Positions 1-10,765 of a stretch of 64,000 nt of DNA are shown here, piece after piece; position 1 is the stretch's first letter, and the number at the start of each line of letters is the position of its first letter. Location of the stretch: positions 1 to 64,000 of the forward strand of contig NZ_JAASAE010000007.1 in assembly GCF_012726205.1 (NCBI RefSeq). Reading direction: 5' to 3'. Under the pieces are notes generated by a model. That model saw only the letters and a program-made list of their open reading frames with translations, searched no databases and was not told the origin of the DNA. The DNA is from Rhodococcus sp. HNM0569. GTDB taxonomy: Bacteria; Actinomycetota; Actinomycetes; Mycobacteriales; Mycobacteriaceae. A program made the position numbers and the translations under genes.

Positions 1-286
1 GCAGATCCGGGGCAACCGTTCCAACTTATCCCATCGCAACTTTGGGCGCAAGAAGCACCCTCGGTCCTTAACTCTGGGATCGGGCTTTCACTCTACACGA
101 GAGTGTGTGCCCCATGTTCAGGCGCCTGCGTCCAACCTCGTTGTCTCACATCCCCGAGGGGAAGGAGTCGGTGTCCGTGTCGCTCTGACCTGGAATAAGT
201 TACGCGAAGCGATCGCGAAACACCAAATCGCCTGGTCAGCGGGCCTAAAGCCGCACGATCCGGTGTTCTCGTACGCGCTCCTGGGA
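1..286. other. Stretch without a supported gene at the left edge
   Basis: No convincing gene is seen. A forward reading frame crosses this stretch, and around positions 188-290 it uses AT-richer codons (for example AAT, AAG, TTA, AAA, CAA) than anything else in the window. It has no credible start or ribosome binding site and runs on antisense into the small gene at 287-481. It may be decayed or foreign sequence. Confidence 0.4.
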
Positions 287-481
287 TCACGGCACCCAGT
301 ACTTGCGGGCCAGACGTTCGACGATCTCGGTGTCGTCGCCCGCGAGGTCCAGGAGCGCGAGGTCTTCGTCGATCGAGGTGACGCGTTGATCGTCACCTCC
401 CCCTCCCGTCGGCCGGCCGGTGTCCTCGTCGCGCTGTCGCAGCAACTTTTCGCGTACTCGGTCCTTCAAGGTGTCCGTCAT
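287..481 (-). CDS. Hypothetical small protein, 64 aa
   Basis: This is a 64-codon frame starting MTDTLKDRVREKL and ending ERLARKYWVP. The composition is charged and Asp/Glu-rich, with no Cys, no membrane segment and no signal peptide. I chose the ATG at 481 because the segment upstream in the same frame is Arg/His-rich and looks non-coding. The terminator of the tRNA-Thr gene lies about 110 bp upstream, so this gene would need its own promoter. I do not recognise the family. The frame is plausible because its amino-acid composition is protein-like, unlike the Arg/Pro/Ser-rich opposite-strand frames typical here. Confidence 0.5.
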   Translation of the reverse strand: MTDTLKDRVREKLLRQRDEDTGRPTGGGGDDQRVTSIDEDLALLDLAGDDTEIVERLARKYWVP

Positions 482-588
482 AGGTCGAGCATGGCGGTAT
501 CCGTGCCGGAATGTCGGTCGTTGCCGCAAGATCGGTCGCCGCCGAGAGGGGCAGGCACCGATACCGGGCGGCAGACCCGAAAACGACG

Positions 589-623
589 AAACCCGCAGGT
601 GGCTGGTGCCTACCTGCGGGTTT
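589..623 (-). terminator. Intrinsic terminator of tRNA-Thr
   Basis: A perfect 12-bp inverted repeat (589-600 with 612-623, 11-nt loop) begins 7 bp downstream of the tRNA-Thr 3' end on the minus strand. Its outer arm ends in T residues, followed by a T-rich CGTCGTTTTC. This is the expected place for a tRNA terminator. Confidence 0.8.
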
Positions 624-630
624 CCGCTGA

Positions 631-702
631 GCTGCCTGAGAGAATCGAACTCTCGACCTTTTCATTACGAGTGAAATGCTCTACCGACTGAGCTAAGGCA
701 GC
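631..702 (-). tRNA. tRNA-Thr (anticodon CGU)
   Basis: The minus strand folds into a complete cloverleaf of 72 nt. The acceptor stem is GCTGCCT/AGGCAGC, the D arm carries GCTC/GAGC, the anticodon stem is TTTCA/TGAAA with loop CTCGTAA (anticodon CGT), and the T arm is GAGAG-TTCGATT-CTCTC. CCA is not encoded. It lies just downstream of holB on the same strand, with its own terminator. Confidence 0.97.
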
Positions 703-733
703 GGTGCCTTACGGCGGAAGCGAGTCTAGCGCG

Positions 734-1948
734 TCAGACCCGCAAACGCGAAAACGGCTGCTCGAAGGCCCCCGCGATGCGCGCGACCATGGCGTCGACC
801 GCCCAGAGCGGCTTGACGTTGACGGCGATCGCCTCGCGGCAGTCGAGCACGGCTTCGATGCACAGCAAGAGCCCTTCAGGCGAGGTGCGCGATGCCAGAT
901 CCGTTGCGCGGCTCGTCATGTCGGGATGATTGGGGGTGGCGGCACTGCCCCACGCGGTCGCGAGCGCGTCGCGATAGAGACCAGCGAGATCGACGAGCGC
1001 GCGGTCGAGCGAGTCGCGGGCCGTGCGCGTCGCACGTGACTTCTGCTTGCGTTCGAGCTCCTTGAGCACACCCGCCGATCCGCGCAGCGCCCCCGCGGCA
1101 CCCTTGCCGGTTCCGCCCGCACCGAGCGCCGTGCGCAGTTCCTCGGTCTCGCGCTCGTCGAGTTGTGCGCTCACGTCCTTCGCCTCGGCCTCCGCCGCAC
1201 GGACGAGCGCTTCGGCGGCCTCGTACGCGGTGGCGGGACGCAACGCCGCGGTCGCGAGGTCGAGCGCCTCGGCACGGCGGGTCCGGGCCGTGAGATCGGT
1301 GGCCAGGCGTCGGGCGCGACCGACATGGCCGCCGCTGATCGAGGCCGCGAGCCGTGCGTCGTCCGGTTCGATTCCGTCGCGCGCGCGCAAGACCTGCGCG
1401 ATGGCGTCGACCGTGGGGGTGACCGTCGCGATGTGCCGGCACCGCGAGCGCAATGTGACAGAGATGTCCTCCGGATCGACCGACGGCGCGCACAACAGGA
1501 ACACTGTGCGTTCGGGAGGCTCCTCGACCGCTTTGAGCAGGGCGTTGGCCGCGCCCTCGGTGAGCCGATCGGCGTCCTCGACGACGACGATCTGCCAGCG
1601 CCCGGTGCTGGGTCTGCGCGCAGCGGTGGCGACGATCGCGCGCATGTCCGACACGCTGATGCTGAGCCCTTCCGGCACAACGCGTCGCACGTCGCCGTGA
1701 GTGCCCGCCATGACGGTGGTGCACGCGTGGCACACCCCGCACCCGGGCGTTTCCGGATCGGTGCACTGCAATGCCGCCGCGAAGGCGACCGCGGCCACCG
1801 AGCGGCCGGACCCCGGCGGGCCGGTGAACAACCACGAGTGCGTCATCGCCGAACCCGCGGCGGAGCCGAGCCGAGCCGCCCGTGCGGCGGACGTGAGCTC
1901 GGCCTCGACGTGCTCCTGCCCCACGAGCTGGTCGAATACGGTCACCAC
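734..1948 (-). CDS. holB: DNA polymerase III subunit delta' (HolB)
   Basis: This 404-aa AAA+ clamp-loader subunit belongs to the complex that loads the beta sliding clamp at the replication fork. The N-terminus (VFDQLVGQEHVEAEL) is typical. The P-loop reads GPPGSGRS, with Arg in place of the catalytic Lys, as expected for delta', which does not hydrolyse ATP. A Cys cluster (CTDPETPGCGVCHAC, about residues 62-76) is the zinc module, followed by VVVEDADRLTEGAANALLK and a sensor-like SRCRH. The C-terminal collar region is Ala-rich. The product corresponds to Rv3644c. It lies 55 bp downstream of topA on the same strand, so the two may be co-transcribed. Confidence 0.93.
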   Translation of the reverse strand: MVTVFDQLVGQEHVEAELTSAARAARLGSAAGSAMTHSWLFTGPPGSGRSVAAVAFAAALQCTDPETPGCGVCHACTTVMAGTHGDVRRVVPEGLSISVSDMRAIVATAARRPSTGRWQIVVVEDADRLTEGAANALLKAVEEPPERTVFLLCAPSVDPEDISVTLRSRCRHIATVTPTVDAIAQVLRARDGIEPDDARLAASISGGHVGRARRLATDLTARTRRAEALDLATAALRPATAYEAAEALVRAAEAEAKDVSAQLDERETEELRTALGAGGTGKGAAGALRGSAGVLKELERKQKSRATRTARDSLDRALVDLAGLYRDALATAWGSAATPNHPDMTSRATDLASRTSPEGLLLCIEAVLDCREAIAVNVKPLWAVDAMVARIAGAFEQPFSRLRV

Positions 1949-2003
1949 TCCAGCCTATCGGTGTGCACCGACTACGGCCGCGGTCGTGCCCCCGGCTCCG
2001 ACC

Positions 2004-4946
<2,943 letters not shown>

Positions 4947-4999
4947 CTCTTGCCCGAACCTTCCTGAGTCGGTAACCGCTACCAGCGGCGTAGACCAAC

Positions 5000-5029
5000 C
5001 CCTGTATACCTGGCTCGTCCCTGTATACC
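5000..5029 (-). promoter_or_regulatory. Repeated 11-mer in the topA upstream region
   Basis: The 11-mer CCCTGTATACC occurs twice, at 5000-5010 and 5019-5029, offset by 19 bp. Read on the minus strand, each copy carries TATACA, a plausible -10 hexamer for topA. They lie about 55-80 bp upstream of the GTG. Twin promoters or a paired operator are both possible. Confidence 0.4.
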
Positions 5030-5249
5030 CGGTTTGGTCACGACAAGAGTGACACATGCACAACTCGTACCCGCTGATCAGTGCCGCACGCCGCGGGCAC
5101 GGCGGACGGCGATCGGGACGATCGTACAAGTATCCGAACCGGCAGACCGACAGGTTCGTCCCGGGCTGTGTTCACGACTGGTCGCCGCGGCCCGTGTATG
5201 TCGAGAGACCGCCCCCTTTCCGGCGCGGATTCCACAGCCCTGAGAAAGA

Positions 5250-5285
5250 CGTGTCCCCCGCCACCTGTCGGTAGCGGGGGACACG
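5250..5285 (-). terminator. Intrinsic terminator downstream of cspA
   Basis: A perfect 12-bp stem (5250-5261 with 5274-5285, 12-nt loop) is followed on the minus strand by GTCTTTCTC. It lies about 90 bp beyond the cspA stop and isolates cspA from topA. The rest of 4947-5377 holds only the repeated 11-mer described separately, with no gene. Confidence 0.75.
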
Positions 5286-5377
5286 ATCCACATTCGTCAC
5301 AGTTGGTGTTCGTCCGAAGGACGATCACGAATGACGATGTTGCTCTCGTCGTACGACCCGTGAACGGGCCGCGGACT

Positions 5378-5581
5378 TCAGAGTGCGCGAACGCCGGTGG
5401 CCTGCGGGCCCTTGGTGCCCTGGCCGACCTCGAACTCCACGCGCTGGTTCTCCTCGAGGGTGCGGAAGCCGCTGCCCTGAATCTCGGAGTAGTGAACGAA
5501 GACGTCTGCCGAGCCGTCCTCAGGAGCGATGAAGCCGAAGCCCTTCTCCGCGTTGAACCACTTCACAGTGCCCTGTGCCAT
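5378..5581 (-). CDS. cspA: Cold-shock protein CspA family
   Basis: This 67-aa single-domain OB-fold nucleic-acid chaperone starts [18 protein letters not shown]. Both RNA-binding motifs are present: RNP1 (KGFGFIAP) and RNP2 (DVFVHYSEI). The length is standard. A strong AGAAGGA ribosome binding site precedes the ATG. It is monocistronic, with its own terminator at 5250-5285. A hairpin about 115-140 nt upstream of the start may lie in a long leader, as cold-shock mRNAs often have. Confidence 0.95.
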   Translation of the reverse strand: MAQGTVKWFNAEKGFGFIAPEDGSADVFVHYSEIQGSGFRTLEENQRVEFEVGQGTKGPQATGVRAL

Positions 5582-5982
5582 GCTTTCCTTCTCTTTCTAA
5601 CCACCGGATTCGATGAGCCGTACATTCACGACACATCGGGCCGGTTCCGACCGCTGTACTACTCGATTCCCCCTCAGGAAAAGCAGAGCACCGCGCTCGC
5701 AACACCGATCCTGCGAGCGTTGCTTTCATCAAGCACGAACACAGAAGCTGCGACCAGGTGTAGTCAACCATGAACCCTGGCCGCGCAACAGTCGAAAAAC
5801 AACAATTCCGGTAAAAATCTGGCGTTATTCGGCGGGACTTCGTGTGGCAGTCCGTGTACACGCCTATCCTCGCCCCGTCCACGGTCGAACAGCTACGTGC
5901 CGGTAACATCGAACCCGCTGGTAACGGCGGGATCTGCACCGTCGGTCCCCACGCGCCCGAATCGGAGAGTGACGTACCCACG
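5582..5982. other. cspA/helicase divergent intergenic region with a hairpin
   Basis: No gene is seen in about 400 bp. An 8-bp inverted repeat, CGCTCGCA (5694-5701) and TGCGAGCG (5712-5719), could form a hairpin in the cspA leader. The stretch 5785-5825 is AT-rich for this genome and may hold promoters for cspA or the helicase. On the minus strand a TTGACT occurs near 5763 as a candidate -35 element. Confidence 0.35.
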
Positions 5983-8364
5983 GTGTTTTCGGCAGACCCC
6001 GACTTTTCCCGCCGACGCAGCGGATCGCTCGGCGTCGACTGGTCGTCGCCGAGCGAGCAGTACCCCGCGTCCGTGCCGTCGTACGGCCAGGGGCTGCTCG
6101 ACCACATCGCATCCGGAGTGTCCGCAGGCGAATCGCCGATCACTCATGTCGCGGAACTGCCGGCGCGGCGCGCCCGCCACACCCCCTGGCCCGACTGGGC
6201 GCATCCCGCCGTGGTCCATGCACTCGACGACCGTGGCATCGCGCGGCCCTGGACCCATCAGATCGAAGCAGCCGAACACGCGCACCACGGCAGACATGTC
6301 GTCGTCGCGACGGGAACCGCATCGGGCAAGTCGCTTGCCTACCAACTGCCGGTCCTCACCACACTCGCGAACGAACCCCGCGCGAGCGCGCTGTATCTGT
6401 CGCCGACGAAGGCACTGGGCGCCGATCAACTGCGCGCGGTCACGGCGCTCGTCGACTCCGATCCCGCTCTGGCGGGCATCAGCCCGTGCGCGTTCGACGG
6501 CGCCCCCCCCACCGAGACGAGACAGTGGGCGCGCGAGAACTCCCGGTGGCTGTTCACCAATCCCGACATGCTGCACGTGTCGCTGCTTCGCTCGCACGCG
6601 CGGTGGGCGCACTTCTTCCGTCATCTCCGCTACGTCGTGCTGGACGAGTGTCACTACTACCGCGGAGTGTTCGGCTCGAACGTCGCCCTCGTACTGCGAC
6701 GGCTGCGCAGACTCGCGGCGCGGTACGGCGCCGACCCGGTGTTCGTGCTCGCCAGTGCAACCGCTGCCGATCCCGGCAAGGCCGCAACCCAACTCGTCGG
6801 AGCACCGTGCGAGCAGGTGATCGACGACGGTTCGCCGCACGGCCCACGCACCGTCGCGTTCTGGGAGCCGCCCTTGCTGCCCGAGACCGTCGGGCAGACG
6901 CCGGTGCGACGACCTGCGTCCACCGAAGCGGCGCGCATCATGGCGCGCCTGCTCGAGGAAGGCGCACGCACCCTCACGTTCGTGCGCTCACGTCGCGCGG
7001 CCGAACTGGCCGCGCTCACCGCGAAGGACATGCTGCCCGCCGACCTCGCACAGCGGGTCGCGTCGTATCGCGCCGGATATCTCGCCGAGGACCGGCGCGC
7101 GCTCGAGAGCGCGCTCTCCGCGGGCGACCTCCTGGGTGTCGCGACCACCAACGCACTCGAACTCGGCGTCGACATCGCAGGCCTCGACGCTGTCGTCGTC
7201 GCCGGTTTCCCCGGCACCGTCGCGTCGTTCTGGCAGCAGGGTGGACGGTCCGGCAGGCGCGGCGAGGGTTCGCTCGTCGTGCTCGTCGCGCGTGACGACC
7301 CGCTCGACACCTATCTCGTGCACCATCCCGCCGCACTGCTCGAACGGCCGGTCGAGGCGACGGTCACCGATCCCGGCAATCCGTACGTGCTCGGCCCGCA
7401 GCTGCTGTGCGCCGCGCGGGAGATGCCGCTGCGAGACGACGAAGTGGACGCGCTCGGAGCGCACGACGTACTGACACGACTCGCCCGCGAAGGCGCGATC
7501 CGCCGCAGGCCGCACGGCTGGTTCGTCACCGCAGGTATCGACCCGCACGCCGCCGTCGACATCCGAGGGGGTGGCGGCGGGCAGGTCGCAATCGTGGACA
7601 CGACGAGCGGACAGCTCCTCGGCACCGTCGACGTCGGACGTGCGCCCGCGACGGTGCACAGCGGGGCGGTGCACATCCATCAGGGCGAGTCGTACGTCGT
7701 CGACGAACTCGACCTCGACGACGGTGTCGCACTCGTGCACCCCGAGACACCCGACTGGACGACGGCGGCCCGGCAGACCACCGAGATCGCGATCCGCTCG
7801 ACGCTCGAGCACAAGCAGTTCGGCGACGTGTCGGTCGCCTTCGTCGAGGTGGAGGTGACACGGCAGGTGGTCGGATACCTGCGGCGCCTGCACACGGGCG
7901 AGGTGATCGATTCGGTCGAACTGGACATGCCCGAGCACTCGCTGGAGACGCGCGCCGTGATGTACACGCTCGACCCCGACGTCCTCGAGGACGCAGGCAT
8001 CGACGCGACACGTCTGCCAGGCGCGCTGCACGCGGCCGAGCACGCGGCGATCGGCCTGCTTCCACTCGTCGCGACATGCGATCGCGGAGACATCGGTGGT
8101 GTGTCGACCGCGCTGCACGGCGACACCGGCCTGCCCACGGTTTTCGTCTACGACGGACACCCGGGCGGCGCGGGATTCGCCGAACGCGGACACCGCGAAC
8201 TCGTCCGTTGGTTGAACTCCACCCGCGATGCGATCCGCGCGTGCAGTTGCACGGCGGGCTGCCCGTCGTGCGTGTACTCCCCCAAGTGCGGCAACGGGAA
8301 CGACCCGCTCGACAAGGACGGTGCGGCCCGGGTGCTCGACGTCGTGCTCGCCGCGATCGGCTGA
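5983..8364 (+). CDS. DEAD/DEAH-box helicase with C-terminal DUF1998 (MZB) domain
   Basis: This superfamily 2 helicase is related to Rv3649 and Hrq1/YprA-type enzymes, which act in DNA repair. It shows a Walker A (ATGTASGKSLAYQLP), a Walker B of DECH type (VVLDECHYYRG), motif III (ASATAAD), the C-terminal RecA core (ATNALELGVDIAGLD) and motif VI (QQGGRSGRRG). The C-terminus ends with four cysteines in CSCTAGCPSCVYSPKC, the metal-binding part of the MZB domain. The frame is open from 5842 (840 aa). I prefer the GTG at 5983 (793 aa) because the upstream residues look non-coding and a GGAGAG lies upstream of it. The N-terminus is therefore uncertain. Confidence 0.88.
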   Translation: MFSADPDFSRRRSGSLGVDWSSPSEQYPASVPSYGQGLLDHIASGVSAGESPITHVAELPARRARHTPWPDWAHPAVVHALDDRGIARPWTHQIEAAEHAHHGRHVVVATGTASGKSLAYQLPVLTTLANEPRASALYLSPTKALGADQLRAVTALVDSDPALAGISPCAFDGAPPTETRQWARENSRWLFTNPDMLHVSLLRSHARWAHFFRHLRYVVLDECHYYRGVFGSNVALVLRRLRRLAARYGADPVFVLASATAADPGKAATQLVGAPCEQVIDDGSPHGPRTVAFWEPPLLPETVGQTPVRRPASTEAARIMARLLEEGARTLTFVRSRRAAELAALTAKDMLPADLAQRVASYRAGYLAEDRRALESALSAGDLLGVATTNALELGVDIAGLDAVVVAGFPGTVASFWQQGGRSGRRGEGSLVVLVARDDPLDTYLVHHPAALLERPVEATVTDPGNPYVLGPQLLCAAREMPLRDDEVDALGAHDVLTRLAREGAIRRRPHGWFVTAGIDPHAAVDIRGGGGGQVAIVDTTSGQLLGTVDVGRAPATVHSGAVHIHQGESYVVDELDLDDGVALVHPETPDWTTAARQTTEIAIRSTLEHKQFGDVSVAFVEVEVTRQVVGYLRRLHTGEVIDSVELDMPEHSLETRAVMYTLDPDVLEDAGIDATRLPGALHAAEHAAIGLLPLVATCDRGDIGGVSTALHGDTGLPTVFVYDGHPGGAGFAERGHRELVRWLNSTRDAIRACSCTAGCPSCVYSPKCGNGNDPLDKDGAARVLDVVLAAIG

Positions 8365-8373
8365 CGGCAGAGG

Positions 8374-8754
8374 TCACTCGACCGGTCCCGCCCGCGCGGT
8401 CGCGTGCGCGGTGCGGCCGACCCACGGCACATCGGCCGTCACCTCGACCGTGACCGTCCACCCGTCGACGCGACATTCGTCGACCGTGGCGCCGTTGGTC
8501 TCCGCGAGGCTCTCCGCGCGTCCGCACGCCACCTCGATCCCGCGGTCGAGCGCATACGCACCCGCGATCGCCGACAGATCGGCCGCCGCCTGTGCGCGAT
8601 GCCGCGCAGCGACGGCCGCACCCACGTGGACCACGCCGGCGGTGACCGCGACGAGGACCGCTGCCGCGAACGCCCCGACGATCGCGGCACCTCCCGCGTC
8701 GCCGCGGCATCGCAGGCCGGTCGCTGTCCTCTCGCCTCCGGTCGCATCCGTCAT
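8374..8754 (-). CDS. TadE/TadG-like pseudopilin (Rv3654c-like)
   Basis: This 126-aa protein has a Gly-rich N-terminus (GDAGGAAIVGAFAAAV) leading into one hydrophobic helix at about residues 21-50, then HRAQAAADLSAIAGAYA. That arrangement is typical of the Rv3654c/TadG-like minor components of actinobacterial Tad pili. Two Cys residues (in VACGRAES and VDECRV) may form a disulfide outside the membrane. It is the last gene of the Tad operon. Its ATG overlaps the stop of the upstream TadE gene by 4 bp, indicating translational coupling. Confidence 0.82.
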   Translation of the reverse strand: MTDATGGERTATGLRCRGDAGGAAIVGAFAAAVLVAVTAGVVHVGAAVAARHRAQAAADLSAIAGAYALDRGIEVACGRAESLAETNGATVDECRVDGWTVTVEVTADVPWVGRTAHATARAGPVE

Positions 8755-9122
8755 CTCGCCTCCGGCTCGAGCGCGGCGACCGAGACCGCCGAGATGTCGA
8801 CCATCGGCAACAGCGGGCTGGCTGCTTCGACCCGGGCGATCACCGAATCCCCGTCGACCCGCACGCTGATGCGCGCACCGTCGGGTGCGACCTCCCGGGC
8901 CGTGGCGACCGCGCGATCGCCGTCGCCACGCGCACCGAGTCGCGCAGCCTCCCGCGCGGCGTCGACGCATCGCACGTGCAGGGTGACGGCGACGACCGCG
9001 GCGACACACAGCACGACGACGATCACGAGTGCCGCGATCGACAGGGCCGCCTCGACCGTGACACCGCCGTCGTCGGCCGCGACCCGAGAGCGCCGCACGC
9101 CCCGCATCCGGCGACTCGTCAT
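8751..9122 (-). CDS. TadE-family pseudopilin (Rv3655c-like)
   Basis: This 123-aa protein has the prepilin-like segment DDGGVTVEAALSIAALVIV at about residues 18-36, with the conserved Glu five residues after the likely cleavage glycine. A single membrane helix follows, then RCVDAAREAARLGARGD, the TadE-domain signature. The rest would lie outside the cell. I chose the ATG at 9122, which overlaps the stop of the Flp gene by 4 bp. It probably helps assemble a Tad-type pilus. Confidence 0.86.
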   Translation of the reverse strand: MTSRRMRGVRRSRVAADDGGVTVEAALSIAALVIVVVLCVAAVVAVTLHVRCVDAAREAARLGARGDGDRAVATAREVAPDGARISVRVDGDSVIARVEAASPLLPMVDISAVSVAALEPEAR

Positions 9123-9337
9123 ACCGACGTGCTGAGCGCCTTGTCGATGATGCCGGTGAGCGCATCGACGATCGAGTCCCCGGTGACGACCGTGTAGAGC
9201 ACCGCTCCGAACGCCGCGGCGGCAATAGTGCCGATCGCGTACTCGACGGTGGACATGCCGTCGTCGTCGCGCGCGACGACGAGCGCCCGCGCGCCTGCCC
9301 GATGCCACAGATCACGCGCCTGGATCTTGTCGAACAT
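9119..9337 (-). CDS. Flp-like major pilin, DUF4244 (Rv3656c-like)
   Basis: This 72-aa prepilin has a 28-residue leader ending in Gly before MSTVEYAIGT, so cleavage is expected after the glycine of DDDGMSTVEYA. The conserved Glu and Tyr at mature positions 5 and 6 are those of Flp pilins. One hydrophobic helix (AIGTIAAAAFGAVLYTVV) follows. A strong GGGGGAGA ribosome binding site precedes the ATG. That fits the main structural subunit, which needs high expression, and here the gene does not overlap its upstream neighbour. Confidence 0.88.
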   Translation of the reverse strand: MFDKIQARDLWHRAGARALVVARDDDGMSTVEYAIGTIAAAAFGAVLYTVVTGDSIVDALTGIIDKALSTSV

Positions 9338-9383
9338 GTTCTCCCCCTTCGTCTCCCACCACAGCTGGTCTGCGGCGGGCCGT

Positions 9384-9953
9384 CTACAGCAGGCCGCCGC
9401 CCAGCACGCTGCCCGCGAGGCCGATCACGACCGGCACGATGCCGAGGCACAGGAATGCCGGCAGGAAGCACACACCCAGCGGCCCGCTGATGAGCACCCC
9501 CGCACGTTCTGCCGCGGCCGTCGCCGCGTCCTCGGCATCGTCACGAGTGTGCGCCGCGATCTCCGCGACGGCGCTGGACAGGGCCGTGCCCGACCTCGCC
9601 GAGCGTCGCGCGACACGGGCGAGCTCCTCGGTCGGGCTGTCGTCGCCGGAGTAGGTCCACGCGTCGCCCGGATCCCCACCGAGAGCGAGTAACTCGGCCG
9701 CCTTTCGGAGGAAGTCACTCAGCGCACGGGGCGCACCGGGTGCGGTGGCCGCGGCTGCCGCCGACACCGGCATTCCCGCTCGCAGGCACGCCGCGAACAG
9801 GTCCATCGCTGCCGCCGACGCCAGCACGTCGGTGTTCTCCGTGGCGGCGTTGCCAGGCTCGTCAGGCAGATTCGTGGATCCCAGCCGCTGCGCGGGCCGT
9901 CGCCGTCCGGGCGCGACTGCCAGCGCGGCAGCGGCGAGCAACAGCCAGATCAC
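9384..9953 (-). CDS. TadC-like type II secretion F-domain membrane protein (Rv3657c-like)
   Basis: This 189-aa inner-membrane platform protein supports Tad pilus assembly. It has an N-terminal hydrophobic segment (VIWLLLAAAALAV), a central helical region (LLALGGDPGDAWTYSGDD, then RRSARSGTALSSAVAEIA) typical of T2SSF domains, and a C-terminal membrane segment (FLPAFLCLGIVPVVIGLAG). It is shorter than proteobacterial TadC, as usual in mycobacteria. The GTG start at 9953 overlaps the stop of the TadB-like gene by 4 bp. Confidence 0.83.
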   Translation of the reverse strand: MIWLLLAAAALAVAPGRRRPAQRLGSTNLPDEPGNAATENTDVLASAAAMDLFAACLRAGMPVSAAAAATAPGAPRALSDFLRKAAELLALGGDPGDAWTYSGDDSPTEELARVARRSARSGTALSSAVAEIAAHTRDDAEDAATAAAERAGVLISGPLGVCFLPAFLCLGIVPVVIGLAGSVLGGGLL

Positions 9954-10765
9954 TGGAGCACCTGCCCGGTGATCCGGTCGGCCCACATCAGGCCGGCACA
10001 TGTGAGCCCACTCCCGACGACCAGCAGGACACCGCCCAGTCCACCACCGGTGAGCACGGCGATCGGGTGTGCACCCATCAACTCCCCCAGCACGATTCCC
10101 AGCGCGGGCAGGGCGGCGAGGACCACCGCCGTCGCTCGCGCACCCGCGAGGGACGCCTCGGTGCGCTGCCGAAACCGTTGTCTGCCGAGTAGATCCGTGC
10201 GCGCGGTGTCGAGGAGATCGACGAGCGGAAGACCGTACCGATCGGCGACCTCCCACAGCTGCGCGATGCGGTCGAACTCGGGATACTCGCGTGCACTGCG
10301 GAAGCCGTCGGCCGCCGAGCCTCCGAGCCGGGCCCGCGCGGCTGCGGCGCGGAAGGCCTGGGGCACCACGAGCGAGCAGGGCGCGGTGCTCGTCGAGCGG
10401 CCGGCACGCGTCGACGTCTCGTCGGCCGCGACATCGCATGCGTCCGCCGGATGCGCTCCGACACGCAATTCGGCGGTGACGGCATCGAGCCCGGCCTCGA
10501 CCAACGTCAGCCGAGCCCGGCGCGCGCGCTCAGCGGTGGAACGCCGATGACGGACCCGCGCGGTGGCGCCCACCAGCACGAGTGCGACCGCGGTCCACAT
10601 ACCGGCCACGACCACCGTGGCCAGGACCGCAACTGCCGCAGCGACGGGTGACCACGGCACGTCGACGCCGCGGCGGCCGGTGTCGAGTGCCAGCCGCGCT
10701 CGCGCGGTGGGTGCCGGGAGCGCGGCCAGGGCACCTGCGCCCAGGAACAGAACCGTGGCCGTCAC
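9950..10765 (-). CDS. TadB-like type II secretion F-domain membrane protein (Rv3658c-like)
   Basis: This 271-aa protein has two N-terminal hydrophobic segments (TATVLFLGAGALAALP and VAAAVAVLATVVVAGMW), a cytoplasmic T2SSF domain (about residues 85-210, with YGLPLVDLLDTARTDLL) and two C-terminal membrane segments. It pairs with the TadC-like protein as the platform of the Tad machine. The GTG start at 10765 overlaps the tadA stop by 4 bp, so synthesis is coupled to the ATPase. An upstream in-frame extension exists but is Arg-rich shadow sequence. Confidence 0.85.
   Translation of the reverse strand: MTATVLFLGAGALAALPAPTARARLALDTGRRGVDVPWSPVAAAVAVLATVVVAGMWTAVALVLVGATARVRHRRSTAERARRARLTLVEAGLDAVTAELRVGAHPADACDVAADETSTRAGRSTSTAPCSLVVPQAFRAAAARARLGGSAADGFRSAREYPEFDRIAQLWEVADRYGLPLVDLLDTARTDLLGRQRFRQRTEASLAGARATAVVLAALPALGIVLGELMGAHPIAVLTGGGLGGVLLVVGSGLTCAGLMWADRITGQVLQ

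Noticed and set aside
107-691. Forward frame of 194 codons at the left edge
   Set aside because: No recognisable start, and it runs antisense through the small gene and the tRNA-Thr gene.
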